Source: CAUZIB01 sp963663925 (GTDB taxonomy: Bacteria > Acidobacteriota > Vicinamibacteria > Vicinamibacterales > UBA8438). Taken from it: DNA of 64,000 nt. The position numbers were made by a program, and so were the translations under genes. Numbering within the stretch: position 1 is the first letter of the stretch; each line of letters starts with the position of its first letter. This document shows, one piece after another, positions 41,274 to 51,098 of the stretch. Location of the stretch: positions 1,178,001-1,242,000 of the forward strand of contig OZ250139.1 of the NCBI GenBank assembly GCA_965237405.1, in the 5' to 3' direction. The notes beneath the pieces are model-generated. The model was not told where the DNA came from. It searched no databases and saw nothing but the letters and a program-made list of their open reading frames with translations.

Positions 41274-42923
41274 ATGTCTAACCACTACGCCATGCACCAA
41301 CCATCGGTAACACGGCGGGACCTGCTACGAACGGGTAGTGCGGTGGTCGTCGGGGTGAGCCTCGGCTGTGGACCAGTCGAGTATTCGGGCCAGACCATTC
41401 CCCCGCTCGTCTCCACTCCATTCCCACTTGAGGAGTACACCATCGAACAGCTCCAAGTCGCTATGCAAGCCGGTATCTGGAGCGCCCGGACCGTGGCCGA
41501 AGTGTACCTCGCTCGAATCGATGAGCTGGATATTCAAGGGCCGGGGTTGCGATCGGTCATCGAAATCAATCCCGACGCAATAACGATTGCGGACGAGCTC
41601 GACCGCGAGCGGCGTGAGTCGGAACCGCGGGGCCTACTGCACGGAATCCCGGTTCTGCTGAAGGACAATATCGACACGGCCGATCATATGACCACGACCG
41701 CCGGATCCTTAGCCCTAGCTGGATCAATCGCACGATCGGACGCCGCCGTCGTGCGACGCCTGCGTGCCGCGGGAGCGGTTCTGTTGGGAAAAGCGAACTT
41801 GAGCGAATGGGCTAATTTTCGTTCCACGCAATCGTCCAGCGGATGGAGCGCGCGAGGTGGCCAGTGTCGCAATCTATACGCACTGGATCGAAATCCATGC
41901 GGGTCGAGTTCAGGATCGGCCGTCGCTGTCGCAGCCAACCTCACCATGGTAGCCATCGGCACCGAGACCGATGGCTCGATTGTCTGTCCGGCATCGGCCA
42001 ACGGCATCGTCGGCATCAAGCCCACGGTCGGCCTTGTAAGCCAAGAGGGCATCGTTCCGATCGCCCACAGTCAAGACACCGCAGGACCGATGGCTCGAAC
42101 GGTCCGCGATGCGGCGCTGACTCTCGCGGCGATCGGCAGAGCCGACGTGTGGCACGGGGCAACAGGGAACCAGGCGGCGAGCCTCGATGACACCTACCTA
42201 ACGAGTCTCGACCCGGAAGGGCTTCGCGGTGCGCGAGTCGGCGTGGCGCGCCGCTTTTTTGACTTTCACCGGAACACCGACCGGGTTATCGAAGAAGCGC
42301 TGAATGTAATTCGCGACGCGGGCGGTATCGTCGTCGATCCCGTGGAGTGGCCGTCGGCTCCGGCCTGGAACGCCACTGAACATGAAGTCCTTCTCTATGA
42401 ATTCAAGACCGATCTCAACGCGTATCTAAACGCGCGTGGACCCGATGTTCCAGTGCGATCACTCGACGAAGTCATCGCTTTCAACGAGCAAAATCGAGAC
42501 CAAGAAATGGCATTCTTCGGTCAAGAGCTCTTTTACCAAGCAGCCGAAAAAGGTCCGTTAAGCGAACCGCAGTACCTTGCTGCCCTCGGCGCAAACAGGC
42601 GATTGGCTCGAGAGGACGGAATCGACCTGATGATGGATCGATATAACCTCGACGCACTCGTTGCACCAACCGGCGGACCCGCCTGGACAACCGACCCCAT
42701 CAACGGTGACCACTTTTCTGGGAGCAGCTCTCGGCCAGCAGCGACTGCTGGATATCCAAACATCACAGTTCCCGCAGGCGACGTGTTTGGCATGCCGGTA
42801 GGATTGTCGTTCTTCGGACGTGCGTGGAGCGAACCCGTACTCATCCGCCTCGCATTCGCGTTCGAACAGCTAACCCAAAGTCGTCGCCCGCCTCGTTTCC
42901 TGCAAACAGCCGAACTCCCATAA
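41274..42923 (+). CDS. Exported amidase (amidase signature family)
   Basis: A 549-residue amidase with an N-terminal twin-arginine signal (RRDLLRTGSAVVVGVSLGCG, about 14-33). The Ser-cisSer-Lys triad is visible: Lys130 in GIPVLLKDNID, and the nucleophile region NPCGSSSGSAVAVA with TDGSIVCPAS. Family members hydrolyse amides and esters from acetamide-like compounds to peptides; the closest type to this pattern is the secreted Glu-tRNA amidotransferase A-like amidase of unknown substrate. The start has GAGGAAGGAG upstream. It faces the truncated yccA gene. Confidence 0.9.
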   Translation: MSNHYAMHQPSVTRRDLLRTGSAVVVGVSLGCGPVEYSGQTIPPLVSTPFPLEEYTIEQLQVAMQAGIWSARTVAEVYLARIDELDIQGPGLRSVIEINPDAITIADELDRERRESEPRGLLHGIPVLLKDNIDTADHMTTTAGSLALAGSIARSDAAVVRRLRAAGAVLLGKANLSEWANFRSTQSSSGWSARGGQCRNLYALDRNPCGSSSGSAVAVAANLTMVAIGTETDGSIVCPASANGIVGIKPTVGLVSQEGIVPIAHSQDTAGPMARTVRDAALTLAAIGRADVWHGATGNQAASLDDTYLTSLDPEGLRGARVGVARRFFDFHRNTDRVIEEALNVIRDAGGIVVDPVEWPSAPAWNATEHEVLLYEFKTDLNAYLNARGPDVPVRSLDEVIAFNEQNRDQEMAFFGQELFYQAAEKGPLSEPQYLAALGANRRLAREDGIDLMMDRYNLDALVAPTGGPAWTTDPINGDHFSGSSSRPAATAGYPNITVPAGDVFGMPVGLSFFGRAWSEPVLIRLAFAFEQLTQSRRPPRFLQTAELP

Positions 42924-43096
42924 TTCCACGGCTATCGGAAACCACCTTCGAACTGCCTGTTGTTGTGGCATGTCCGACCCTTATATTCTTTAGGCCTGAT
43001 CGCCAATCGACACTTCAGTTTGCCTGCGAACCTACATCACTGGAACTCACTCCCAAATGCTTCATACGACGCTCGCACTCCGGAAAACTGAAACCC

Positions 43097-44488
43097 TTAC
43101 GTCGCCCTCAAGTCATAGCAGAGCAGCCTCGGAGGATCGCCCTTCACGATGTCCCTCGTATTCTGGGTGACATACAACAACCCTCGGCTCAATACCGGTA
43201 ACGTCCAGGACTCGCGGGCATTAAAGAGCCATGTTCTTGACACCTCAATGTAGCCATCCGGCGTGAGATCCATCCAGAGCAAGTGACCGAACTCACCGAG
43301 ACACAGGAACCGCCCATCGGCGGCAAGCAGTGACCCACGCGCGGTCCCGAGTTTTACCTCGTGTGTCCGCCCGTTCTGGGTAAACGTTTCTGTCCAGGTC
43401 GGAACTTCACGCCATACTACCCGGCCGGATGCCACTTCGATGCAGGCCAACGAAGCATCACCCTGATTCCGTCCGTCGAAGCCGTAGAGATAGCCATCGT
43501 GGTGAATCGCAGTGTTGAAATGTAGCGCAAAGTCCTGTGATTCCCACAGGACTCGGTGCGTGAAGTCTGGTTGTACCTCGACTAGCATCCCACCGGTCCG
43601 ATAGCTCGCCGAAACGAACACCGCGTTTCCGATTACCACAGGACACGAGGCATTGACCGATTCGTAGGTGCGGCTTCTGTGGGCCACCTCGAAATCGACG
43701 GCACCGTTAGCTGGGTCGATCGAAAGCAACCCTCCAACGGCTGGCCTTGATTCCCCACCGGCAAAGACGAAGACACGGCGTCGGCCATGAACCGTCCCTG
43801 GAATAGGTGACGCGTAACTCGGCCCCCAACTCCCAGCTCGCCACGCCTCCCGACCCGTCGGTAAATCGAAGGCCACGACACACGCCTTTCGCGGCCCACC
43901 GACATTCACTATCAGTACGGCGCTTTCAACTAGTGGTGTCGACGCCGTGCCGAAGAAATCCTGCACTGCTTGATACTCAGTCCGAAGGTCGTGCCTCCAG
44001 ACGACATCGCCGGACTCAAGTGCAAGACAGTGGAGCTGACCCTCAGCACCAAGCGTGTAAATTCGTTTTCCGTTAACAACCGGACTCGACCGCGGCCCGT
44101 TGTTGTATCCGTATCGATCCCGGTAAGAGGTTGGATAGCTGAACCGCCAACGCTGAGCTCCTGTTTCGGAGTGCAGGCACTCAACTACTTCTTCGTCGCC
44201 AAGACGGTGGAGGAAGAACAGCCGATCACCGGCGATAGCGGGCGAGGTGTAGCCTGCGCCCTTATTTAGCTCCCAAACGAGAGGAGGAGGTAAATTTTTC
44301 CGGAGAGGAGTCTCAAGTGAAACCGCGTTGTGCGAGGGCCCCAGGAATGAGGTCCAACTCTGGGTTACCGCAGTGGGTGCCAGCGGCGTCGGTTCACGGT
44401 GGAGAACCGACTGCGGCGTTACGGTGCCAGACGGCACTGTCTGAGCCAGCAGCGCCTGCAGAAGTGCACGTCGGCTCAGAGGGGACAT
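43097..44488 (-). CDS. Exported PQQ-like beta-propeller protein
   Basis: A 463-residue protein from the ATG at 44488, with a signal containing LSRRALLQALLAQ (Tat-like). The repeats follow the PQQ/BamB propeller pattern: TSPAIAGDRLFFLHR, HSETGAQRWRFSY, NGKRIYTLGAEGQLHCLALESGDVVWRHD in part, and EVASGRVVWREV. No cytochrome domain and no calcium/PQQ catalytic residues can be confirmed, so an enzyme or a BamB-like scaffold are both possible. The nearest relatives are acidobacterial outer-membrane-assembly-like PQQ repeat proteins. It lies downstream of a secreted-family gene in the same direction. Confidence 0.75.
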   Translation of the reverse strand: MSPLSRRALLQALLAQTVPSGTVTPQSVLHREPTPLAPTAVTQSWTSFLGPSHNAVSLETPLRKNLPPPLVWELNKGAGYTSPAIAGDRLFFLHRLGDEEVVECLHSETGAQRWRFSYPTSYRDRYGYNNGPRSSPVVNGKRIYTLGAEGQLHCLALESGDVVWRHDLRTEYQAVQDFFGTASTPLVESAVLIVNVGGPRKACVVAFDLPTGREAWRAGSWGPSYASPIPGTVHGRRRVFVFAGGESRPAVGGLLSIDPANGAVDFEVAHRSRTYESVNASCPVVIGNAVFVSASYRTGGMLVEVQPDFTHRVLWESQDFALHFNTAIHHDGYLYGFDGRNQGDASLACIEVASGRVVWREVPTWTETFTQNGRTHEVKLGTARGSLLAADGRFLCLGEFGHLLWMDLTPDGYIEVSRTWLFNARESWTLPVLSRGLLYVTQNTRDIVKGDPPRLLCYDLRAT

Positions 44489-44537
44489 CCCGTCTCTGCT
44501 GCTTCCCAACCGTTGAGCCGAGATGCTCGGACCGACG

Positions 44538-45527
44538 CTACTTGGTAGCTACTGCTAACTCTTCAATCCGCGCGCCCGCGAGAATATTTGATAGGCTGTA
44601 GTTGCCTTCGTGACAAGCATACTCGTACATGGGGACGTCGGTCCGTTTCATCGGCACAGCCGCCGTCCAAGAACTCGTCCAGGTCTCCGGATCAGTTACC
44701 GTAAATTGGTACTCCAGAGTGTTCACATCAACGCGGGTAAAGCGCTCCAGCAATCTCATGTTCTGACTGGAACCCCGCCAAGTGTTATATAAGTTGTGAT
44801 CGTTGAAGTTGACCGTCTCAATTACCAGCGTATCGCCCTCCCAATGGCCACGCGAATCTCCTGACCACTGAAAAATACCGCCATCCAGTTCAGGACGACC
44901 GTCCAACGGAACGATCCGAGCATTGTGGACCATCTCGTTGAGCACCACCACGTAATCGGGTGTCTGAAAGAGCTGCATGTTCTGGTTGTAGCCGCCCGGG
45001 GTGATGGGCGGTCCAGCATTGAATCCCATAATGCAACGGTCGGCAGTACTGAGATCCGTGTATGACCAGGCGGCATCGTCGCTGTTGGATCCGCGCCCGG
45101 CGTCCGCCCTGCCCTTCCCGGACTCCGTCATGGAGGGAAGCCGCCCGTTCGGCGGATCCACGATCAACGATGTGCGTCTGGTGCCGACAACCGTGGTACC
45201 GCGGTCCATCCAAAAGTTGTTGTACGCACCAACATTCTTACCGGCCTCCGTTCGTCGCGGCGGCGCATTAAGCAATTCTGCGTTACGGTCAACTACTACC
45301 TGTTCCCGGCTCGACGCTTCATCCTCGGTCAAGAACTCTTGATCGGCCAGCTCTTTTGGACGCTGCAGCGGCGTGATGGTCCGGAAATCCCAAATCCCTT
45401 GCAGATCGGGTTCTCCCCACGCTGTCCGCGGCACGGCGGATTGCGCATCGGCTGGTACGATCCAGACGATCCCAACCATAGCCACCGTGATCGCCAGACC
45501 ACTCAATACAAACACTCGACTACTCAT
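44538..45527 (-). CDS. Secreted protein of unnamed family (paralogue A of three)
   Basis: A 329-residue protein with a signal peptide (VLSGLAITVAMVGIVWIVPA, cleaved after ADAQS). Family marks are the opening TAWGEPDLQGIWDFRTITPL, then GKNVGAYNNFWMDRGTTVV, WSGDSRGHWEGDTLVIETVN, LLERFTRVD and YEYACHEGNYSL. The same marks recur in the genes at 53705 and 54715. The family is abundant in Acidobacteriota genomes and I know no proven function. The conserved Trp, His, Glu and Cys residues suggest ligand or metal binding. ATG 45527 is chosen for the signal peptide; 45554 is an alternative. Confidence 0.7.
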   Translation of the reverse strand: MSSRVFVLSGLAITVAMVGIVWIVPADAQSAVPRTAWGEPDLQGIWDFRTITPLQRPKELADQEFLTEDEASSREQVVVDRNAELLNAPPRRTEAGKNVGAYNNFWMDRGTTVVGTRRTSLIVDPPNGRLPSMTESGKGRADAGRGSNSDDAAWSYTDLSTADRCIMGFNAGPPITPGGYNQNMQLFQTPDYVVVLNEMVHNARIVPLDGRPELDGGIFQWSGDSRGHWEGDTLVIETVNFNDHNLYNTWRGSSQNMRLLERFTRVDVNTLEYQFTVTDPETWTSSWTAAVPMKRTDVPMYEYACHEGNYSLSNILAGARIEELAVATK

Positions 45528-45648
45528 CCAAACTTTCTCATAAGTTGCTCGCATCTCACACCACACACGTGCCAATCTCGACCGTCCCTGGCCTGGCCTG
45601 CAGGATACTCCTGTAACCGATCCGATGTCGAGAAAATGAAACATTTCG

Positions 45649-46998
45649 CTAGATCTTCCCGATGGCCCACAACACGTAGACGACCGCCATGGCCGTTACT
45701 CCGTTCACAAACGTGACACCCCCGTACGACAACAGTGCCGCCTTGAGCGACATACGCGATAGCGATGCGCATACCCAAAAATAGCTCGAGTTCACGTACT
45801 TAATGATCATCGATCCAGCCGCGCCCGCAAGCATCGTAGCCTCCGGGCTCAGATTTAACGTATCCATCATCGGTGCGGCAATTGAGGCGGCCGTAATTAC
45901 GCCGACCGTGGTCGAACCCGTGACCATATTACCGACCACCCCAAGCACAAAGGGCAAGAAGATCGCGGGCAATCCGGTGGCGGCGGCCGCTTCGGCTATG
46001 GCATCGACGGCGGGCGTCTCGCGGAGAATCTGACTGAGCGCACCACCTAGTCCGGTGACCATGATGATCATCGCCGACGCGCGTAGTGCATCTTCGATCC
46101 ACTTCCCTCTGCAGTCCTTAGCCTGATCGGCCGTGCTGTTCCGGTAGGCGAGGAGAACGCCGATTCCCAACGCAACGACCGGCCAGCCGAGGTAGAGCAT
46201 CGCCAGGTTGATCGGATGCTGGGCTGGAAGGGCCAGCGCCGTCACACTCTGCCCGGCGATCAAACCAAGTGGAATGAGAATCGGTGTATAGGCCCTCCAG
46301 GTGGATGGCAGCTCGGATTCCAGGCCACGTTCGGTGAACGACTGCCCTATGAACTCCTTGGACGGCGGCGATTCGATGTACGGCCCCGCGAGGGTCGCGT
46401 ACACCCAGCCGGCGAGCGACGCAATGAGAGTAACCAATCCTCCGTACATGATGACGCGCCCGAGGTCCGCTCCGACCAGCGCCACCGCCGCTAACGGTCC
46501 CGGCGTCGGCGGCACCATGGCATGGGTGAGCTGCATTGCGCCCACAAGACCGGTCGCCATCACGCTCATACTCAGACCACTCTTTAGCGCCGCCGAATGC
46601 ACCAGTGGATTCAGAATGAGATACCCAACGTCAGAAAAGATCGCCAGGCCAATGACAAACCCGCTCAGCGTCAATGCAAGCGGCATCCGCGACTCACCAA
46701 CCAGTCGAATCATTGAGAGCGTGATCCGCTCGATCCCTCCAGTGTGTTTGAGCACCTCAGCCAACACCGAGCCGAGCACAATCACCACGGCAATACTTTG
46801 AATCGTGCGTCCGAACCCATGCTCGAACGCGTCGATAAAAGCTTCGCGATCGATTCCTGGAATTAGCGCGAACAGGACGATCGGGACGAGGAGCGCGATG
46901 AAGACGTGCCAACTGAAACGGGTAATCAATAGGAACAGCAGGGCAACGACGGCGATCAGACCGGCAATGGCGACCAGCGCACTTTCGGTAATCATCAC
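45649..46998 (-). CDS. GntP-family gluconate:proton symporter
   Basis: A 449-residue permease with about 12 membrane segments. Family motifs include GFGRTIQSIAVVIVLGSVLAE, FSDVGYLILNPLVHS, THAMVPPTPGPLAAV and GNMVTGSTTVGVITAASIAAP. GntP carriers import gluconate and related sugar acids such as fructuronate or glycerate; the exact substrate is not readable. Its gene lies between the secreted-family gene and the serine hydrolase, all on the minus strand. A PQQ dehydrogenase further right could make its substrate. Confidence 0.88.
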   Translation of the reverse strand: MMITESALVAIAGLIAVVALLFLLITRFSWHVFIALLVPIVLFALIPGIDREAFIDAFEHGFGRTIQSIAVVIVLGSVLAEVLKHTGGIERITLSMIRLVGESRMPLALTLSGFVIGLAIFSDVGYLILNPLVHSAALKSGLSMSVMATGLVGAMQLTHAMVPPTPGPLAAVALVGADLGRVIMYGGLVTLIASLAGWVYATLAGPYIESPPSKEFIGQSFTERGLESELPSTWRAYTPILIPLGLIAGQSVTALALPAQHPINLAMLYLGWPVVALGIGVLLAYRNSTADQAKDCRGKWIEDALRASAMIIMVTGLGGALSQILRETPAVDAIAEAAAATGLPAIFLPFVLGVVGNMVTGSTTVGVITAASIAAPMMDTLNLSPEATMLAGAAGSMIIKYVNSSYFWVCASLSRMSLKAALLSYGGVTFVNGVTAMAVVYVLWAIGKI

Positions 46999-47023
46999 AT
47001 GCTCGACGGGAACTAATTGGGGC

Positions 47024-48352
47024 CTAATGCGGTGTAGCGTATCCGATGATTTTGGGCTTCTGATCAGCTAGGCTGTCCACCACCGCTTGCGTCACCACGT
47101 TCGAGAACAACGGTCGAATGCTGAGATGGTTGTAGGGTTGGATCTGGATCAACAGAATCCCGATGAGATCTTCAACCGGGTCAGACCAGTAGAGCGTGCC
47201 GTAGGCGCCACCCCACGTGTAGCTCCCAATCGAGAGCGCGTCTTGTGCCTCGGCTGGGTTGGTCAACACTCCAAACCCGAGACCGAAGCCGTAGCCCCCT
47301 CCTCGAATGTAGACCGACTTACTGCCGATGTGATTGGTAATCATATTGTCAACGGTCATCCGTCCGAGCAATCGCGAACCGTTGAACTTACCGCCGTTCG
47401 CGATCATCTGCGCGAACCGATAATAGTCGCCCGCTGTCGACCGTAATCCGGCCACACCTCGGAACATCGTCGGTCCCAAGCGATACACCGGGCCTTCCCG
47501 TGGAATAATTCTCCCGTCATCATCTGGTTGATACACGGCCGCCACACGCGCATCTTTGTCCGAAGGCACATGATAGTACGTGTCGGCCATACCGAGCGGT
47601 TCAAAAATGCGCTCACGCAGGAAATCATCAAGCGACTGGCCGGAGATCTTCTCTACCAACACCGCGACATAATCGGTTGAGTCTCCGTACTGCCATTGAT
47701 CGCCAGGATGAAACGCCCCTGGAATGGTCGCGGCATGAACCACCTGTTCTGCGAGTGTCGGCCAACCCTTACCCTGATTGGTCACAGCGGCAAGCTGGTC
47801 TTGGCTTAACCCCTTCCGGTCCGGATTAAGCGTGAGGCCGGAGGTGTGAGTCAACACATGCCGCACCGTCACTGGCCGCGCTTCGGGTGCAAGCTGCGAG
47901 CGTATCCCCTCGACGGTGATACGAACCTGATGGTTGGCGTACTCCGGCAGCCACTTCGCGATCGGATCGTCGAGCAGGAGTCGTCCTTCCTCGAACAGCA
48001 TCATCAACGCCGTCGAGACAATCGGCTTGGTCATCGACATCATGGTGAAGAGCGTGTCGCGCGTCATCGGCACATCGTTCTCTTTGTCGCGCCAACCCTG
48101 CGCCTCAAAGTGGACAACCTTGCCCCTCCTTCCCACCAGTGTCACTGCCCCAGCAATCCGATCGGTATCGATGTACTCCTGAACGAACGAGCTGAGTCGC
48201 TGCAGTCGATCGGCAGACATACCCACCGACTCCGGATCGGTCACGACTAAGTCTTCAGCAGCCATCGCTGGCGGCAATAGCAACCCTGCTACGACCAACG
48301 CCCCACCCACCATCACTGGCCACCGCACCGCCATGATCATTGTCGATCTCAT
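47024..48352 (-). CDS. Exported serine hydrolase (beta-lactamase/transpeptidase-like)
   Basis: A 442-residue protein from the ATG at 48352, with GGGAGGAG as ribosome-binding site. The signal peptide ends at PAMAAED. The class C/esterase VIII fold has the nucleophile motif S-x-x-K as SMTKP, the Y-x-N-like motif as QYGDSTD, and a third motif region near GGGYGFGLGFG. This group includes esterases, D-aminopeptidases and relatives of class C beta-lactamases. Antibiotic resistance should not be inferred. The frame upstream of this ATG has no signal peptide or homology. Confidence 0.85.
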   Translation of the reverse strand: MRSTMIMAVRWPVMVGGALVVAGLLLPPAMAAEDLVVTDPESVGMSADRLQRLSSFVQEYIDTDRIAGAVTLVGRRGKVVHFEAQGWRDKENDVPMTRDTLFTMMSMTKPIVSTALMMLFEEGRLLLDDPIAKWLPEYANHQVRITVEGIRSQLAPEARPVTVRHVLTHTSGLTLNPDRKGLSQDQLAAVTNQGKGWPTLAEQVVHAATIPGAFHPGDQWQYGDSTDYVAVLVEKISGQSLDDFLRERIFEPLGMADTYYHVPSDKDARVAAVYQPDDDGRIIPREGPVYRLGPTMFRGVAGLRSTAGDYYRFAQMIANGGKFNGSRLLGRMTVDNMITNHIGSKSVYIRGGGYGFGLGFGVLTNPAEAQDALSIGSYTWGGAYGTLYWSDPVEDLIGILLIQIQPYNHLSIRPLFSNVVTQAVVDSLADQKPKIIGYATPH

Positions 48353-48468
48353 AATTCTCACTCCTCCCAGTCGCCCAGCCTCAGGCCCAACGATTCTAAT
48401 ACCAGAGGTTGCGCGTTGGATTGGGTACTGCGTGATCCAGCTTTCGGACATCGTAGAATAGTGTGTTC

Positions 48469-49386
48469 ATGCCGCAAGCGACCGCCGACGTTGTCGACCT
48501 CCGCGCTGGAACCGCACAACTGACCGTTTCGCCGGTCGCCGGTGGATCGATCACCCGGTACGCGACCAAACAAGCAGGGAGAACATTCGAGTGGATGCGT
48601 CCGGCACTGCCGAATGCGGTGCGAGACCGCCGCGCTGGCAATACGTCGAACTTTCCGATGGTACCGTTCTCGAACCGGATCCGCGACGCGGTCTTTCGGT
48701 TTCGCGGCCGCGTGATTCAACTGCCGTAGCGTTTCGGACCCGAACCCCATGCGATACACGGACATGCCTGGCGAACCCCCTGGGAAGTCGTTTCTGCCTC
48801 TGAGTCGCGCCTGGTTCTAGAGTACCGTCACGCGTCCGATTCATGGCCTTGGTCGTATCGTGCCGAGCAAACAATCATCCTCACACCCTCGACCCTGACG
48901 CTGCGATTCTCGGTCACCAACGAGGCAAAGGACCCGATGCCGGTTGGCTTCGGTCTGCACCCGTACTTTATCCGTACACCGGGCGTTCGGATTCATGCTG
49001 CGGTAAACCAAATGTGGCGCACCGATGCCAACTCGATGCCCGCTGATCTCGTTACCCCACCATCCGATCTCGCCTTCGGCATGGCCGGTCTGAATCCTAA
49101 CGCGACTCCACTTGATAATAATTTTGTTGGATTCGCCGGACGGGTGGCAATTGAGTGGCCTGAGTGGAACGCGCGCCTCGAGATGGCCGCCGATCCAGCC
49201 TACGCATGTCTCGTCGTCTACACACCGGCGGGCCGTGATTTCTTCTGCGTCGAACCAGCCACTAATTGCATCGACGCCTTCAACCTTGCCGAAGCCGGAC
49301 GTACGGATACCGGGATGATCGTTCTAGAGCCTGAGGATACCGCGGCAGGCGACGTCACGTTCACGCCCAAGATTGGCTCCCGATAA
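48469..49386 (+). pseudogene. Aldose 1-epimerase family gene with one in-frame TAG
   Basis: One continuous plus-strand frame of 306 codons interrupted only by TAG at 48727-48729. Before it: VSPVAGGSITRYATKQAG, NFPMVPFSNRIRDAVFRFRG. After it: RFGPEPHAIHGHAWRTPWEV, with the conserved active-site His pair, then PVGFGLHPYFIRTPG and FCVEPATNCIDAFN with the catalytic Glu. Both halves align with mutarotases without any frameshift. Mutarotases interconvert alpha and beta anomers of sugars. A recent nonsense mutation, a sequencing error, or suppression of the amber codon are the options. GTG 48463 is an alternative start. Confidence 0.8.
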
Positions 49387-49513
49387 CAGTTAAGGCGCAC
49401 ATCACTACCCGTATGTTTGGGGTCGCCCCTTGTGTCCAAGCGTCTCACACAAGCCGAGCACGACGACCACGGTAATCCAGCAGGACCACCTGACTCCACT
49501 GAACCACGTCAGA

Positions 49514-50878
49514 CTACTCGTAGTCCTGTGCCGCCAGCGACGCCCGGATGATCTCACGGTCGTTTCGGTGCACGATATGCCGGTTGGCATAGGCAGGATG
49601 TGACCAGTTAACCATGCGGTCCCAGCGACGGCTCGCGCCGATGCCGGAACTTGACGTTGGCTCGATTAGACGCGTTCTCGAGAGCTCGACGTACCCTTCG
49701 GGCGTGAACTGCGCGATGATAAGGTCGCCGTCGTCGTTATTAACGAAGTAGCGGTCGCCGTGACGCACCATGAACGCGGTGCCCCAACGAGCCTGAGCCG
49801 TCATCTCGCCACTCATCCACAGCCGCTTCCCAGTCCGCGCGTCGAGTCCCCGTAGTTCACCGTAGCTGCCCACACCAAAAAAATAGTCACCAATGATGAT
49901 CGGTGTGGTGATCAGGGAATGGAGTCCGTCGGTCTCATCCGGCATCTCGCTACGGCTGCTGCCTCTCCACATGAGTGTCGCCGTGGGACGGTCCGGACTC
50001 AGCCGCATCATCATCGATCCACCGTAGAACTGCGTGACCAGTAAGTAGTCACCACTTTTGACCGGCGTCGCCACGGACATGCCGCTCCCGGCTTCCCACC
50101 GCTCGCTCCAGTTCACGTCGCCGGTCTCAGGGTCGAGAGACACGAGGGCGGCAGCGTGCCATACGATCAGCTGCCGGGCACCACCGGCATCGTAGATTAC
50201 CGGCTGCCCGTAGCCCATCTCCCCCTCTACCTCGACAGCGCGCCAGAGCTCGTCGCCGGTGTGCTTGTCAAACGCGACGACGAGCGCGTCGGGCTCGCCC
50301 CCAACCACGGCGATCAAACGATCGCCGTCGACCAACGGCGAGCTCGCAATCCCCCACGTCGGCACGCTGGTGTCGTAGTGCTCCATGTAGCGCTTGCGCC
50401 AGACGACCTGACCGGTCTCGACCTCGAGGCAAGACAGAACACCGGTAGCTCCGACGACGTACACGCGATCATTGTCAACCGTCGGTGTCGCGCGGGGACC
50501 AACCGCATATGACGCCATGAGCATCCGATAGCTCGTCGCCCACTCGTGCGTCCACAGCACCTCGCCGGTCCTCTCGTCCAGCGCTAGGAGACGCTCGGTC
50601 CCGTCCATCGTGCGTGAGTCGGGGTCCTCCTGCCAATCGGTGACGAACACCCGGCCGGCCGACACGGCCGGCCCGGAATAACCGGACCGGATGGGCACCC
50701 GCCAGTTCACCATGAGCTCTGGGGGCAAGGTCTCGACGATGCGGCTCTCGTTCCAGACCGCCTGGCGGTCAAAACCCCGCCACTGGGGCCAGTCTTCAGC
50801 GCTAACGACTTGAGACAGAAGCAATCCAGCCAGTACAACAGCCAGGGACCACACCCTCACGAAAGCTCTGTTCTGCAA
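49514..50878 (-). CDS. Exported PQQ-like beta-propeller protein
   Basis: A 454-residue protein starting at TTG 50878, supported by GAGGAG six bases upstream. The signal peptide ends LLLSQVVSAEDWPQWRG. The W-P-Q-W-R-G opening is typical of secreted PQQ-repeat proteins of Planctomycetes and Acidobacteriota. Propeller repeats include GRVFVTDWQ, LDERTGEVLWTHEW, VVGATGVLSCLEVETGQVVW, DKHTGDELWRA and LDARTGKRLWMSGE. No catalytic heme domain is present. The role is unknown; the best guess is electron transfer or a structural part of an outer-membrane complex. Confidence 0.78.
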   Translation of the reverse strand: MQNRAFVRVWSLAVVLAGLLLSQVVSAEDWPQWRGFDRQAVWNESRIVETLPPELMVNWRVPIRSGYSGPAVSAGRVFVTDWQEDPDSRTMDGTERLLALDERTGEVLWTHEWATSYRMLMASYAVGPRATPTVDNDRVYVVGATGVLSCLEVETGQVVWRKRYMEHYDTSVPTWGIASSPLVDGDRLIAVVGGEPDALVVAFDKHTGDELWRAVEVEGEMGYGQPVIYDAGGARQLIVWHAAALVSLDPETGDVNWSERWEAGSGMSVATPVKSGDYLLVTQFYGGSMMMRLSPDRPTATLMWRGSSRSEMPDETDGLHSLITTPIIIGDYFFGVGSYGELRGLDARTGKRLWMSGEMTAQARWGTAFMVRHGDRYFVNNDDGDLIIAQFTPEGYVELSRTRLIEPTSSSGIGASRRWDRMVNWSHPAYANRHIVHRNDREIIRASLAAQDYE

Positions 50879-51014
50879 TTCCAGCTCCTCACAATAGGGA
50901 ACGACTCAGCCACATCCCTCAGAACAACACGTGGAGCGTAACACGTCCCGGACCCCCATTTGCCATGTCGTCTAAACGCAAAATATCAGATCCGCAGAGC
51001 CGAACAGAATACAT

Positions 51015-51043
51015 TTGCTGTCCAGAAACGTTCGCGCTACTCT
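51015..51043 (+). promoter_or_regulatory. Putative promoter of the cytochrome c/copper monooxygenase gene
   Basis: TTGCTG (51015-51020) and TACTCT (51038-51043) are spaced 17 bases apart, in a 220-base gap that otherwise holds no gene. A good AAAGGAGAGAG ribosome-binding site precedes the ATG at 51099. Confidence 0.3.
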
Positions 51044-51098
51044 ATTGCTTGCTGAGACTTAGCGTAACTCTGACGTCAGTGAGCTAAAGGAGAGAGAC

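Noticed and set aside
47024..48352. Antibiotic-resistance beta-lactamase
   Set aside because: The S-x-x-K fold is shared with esterases and peptidases; nothing in the motifs or context supports a resistance role.
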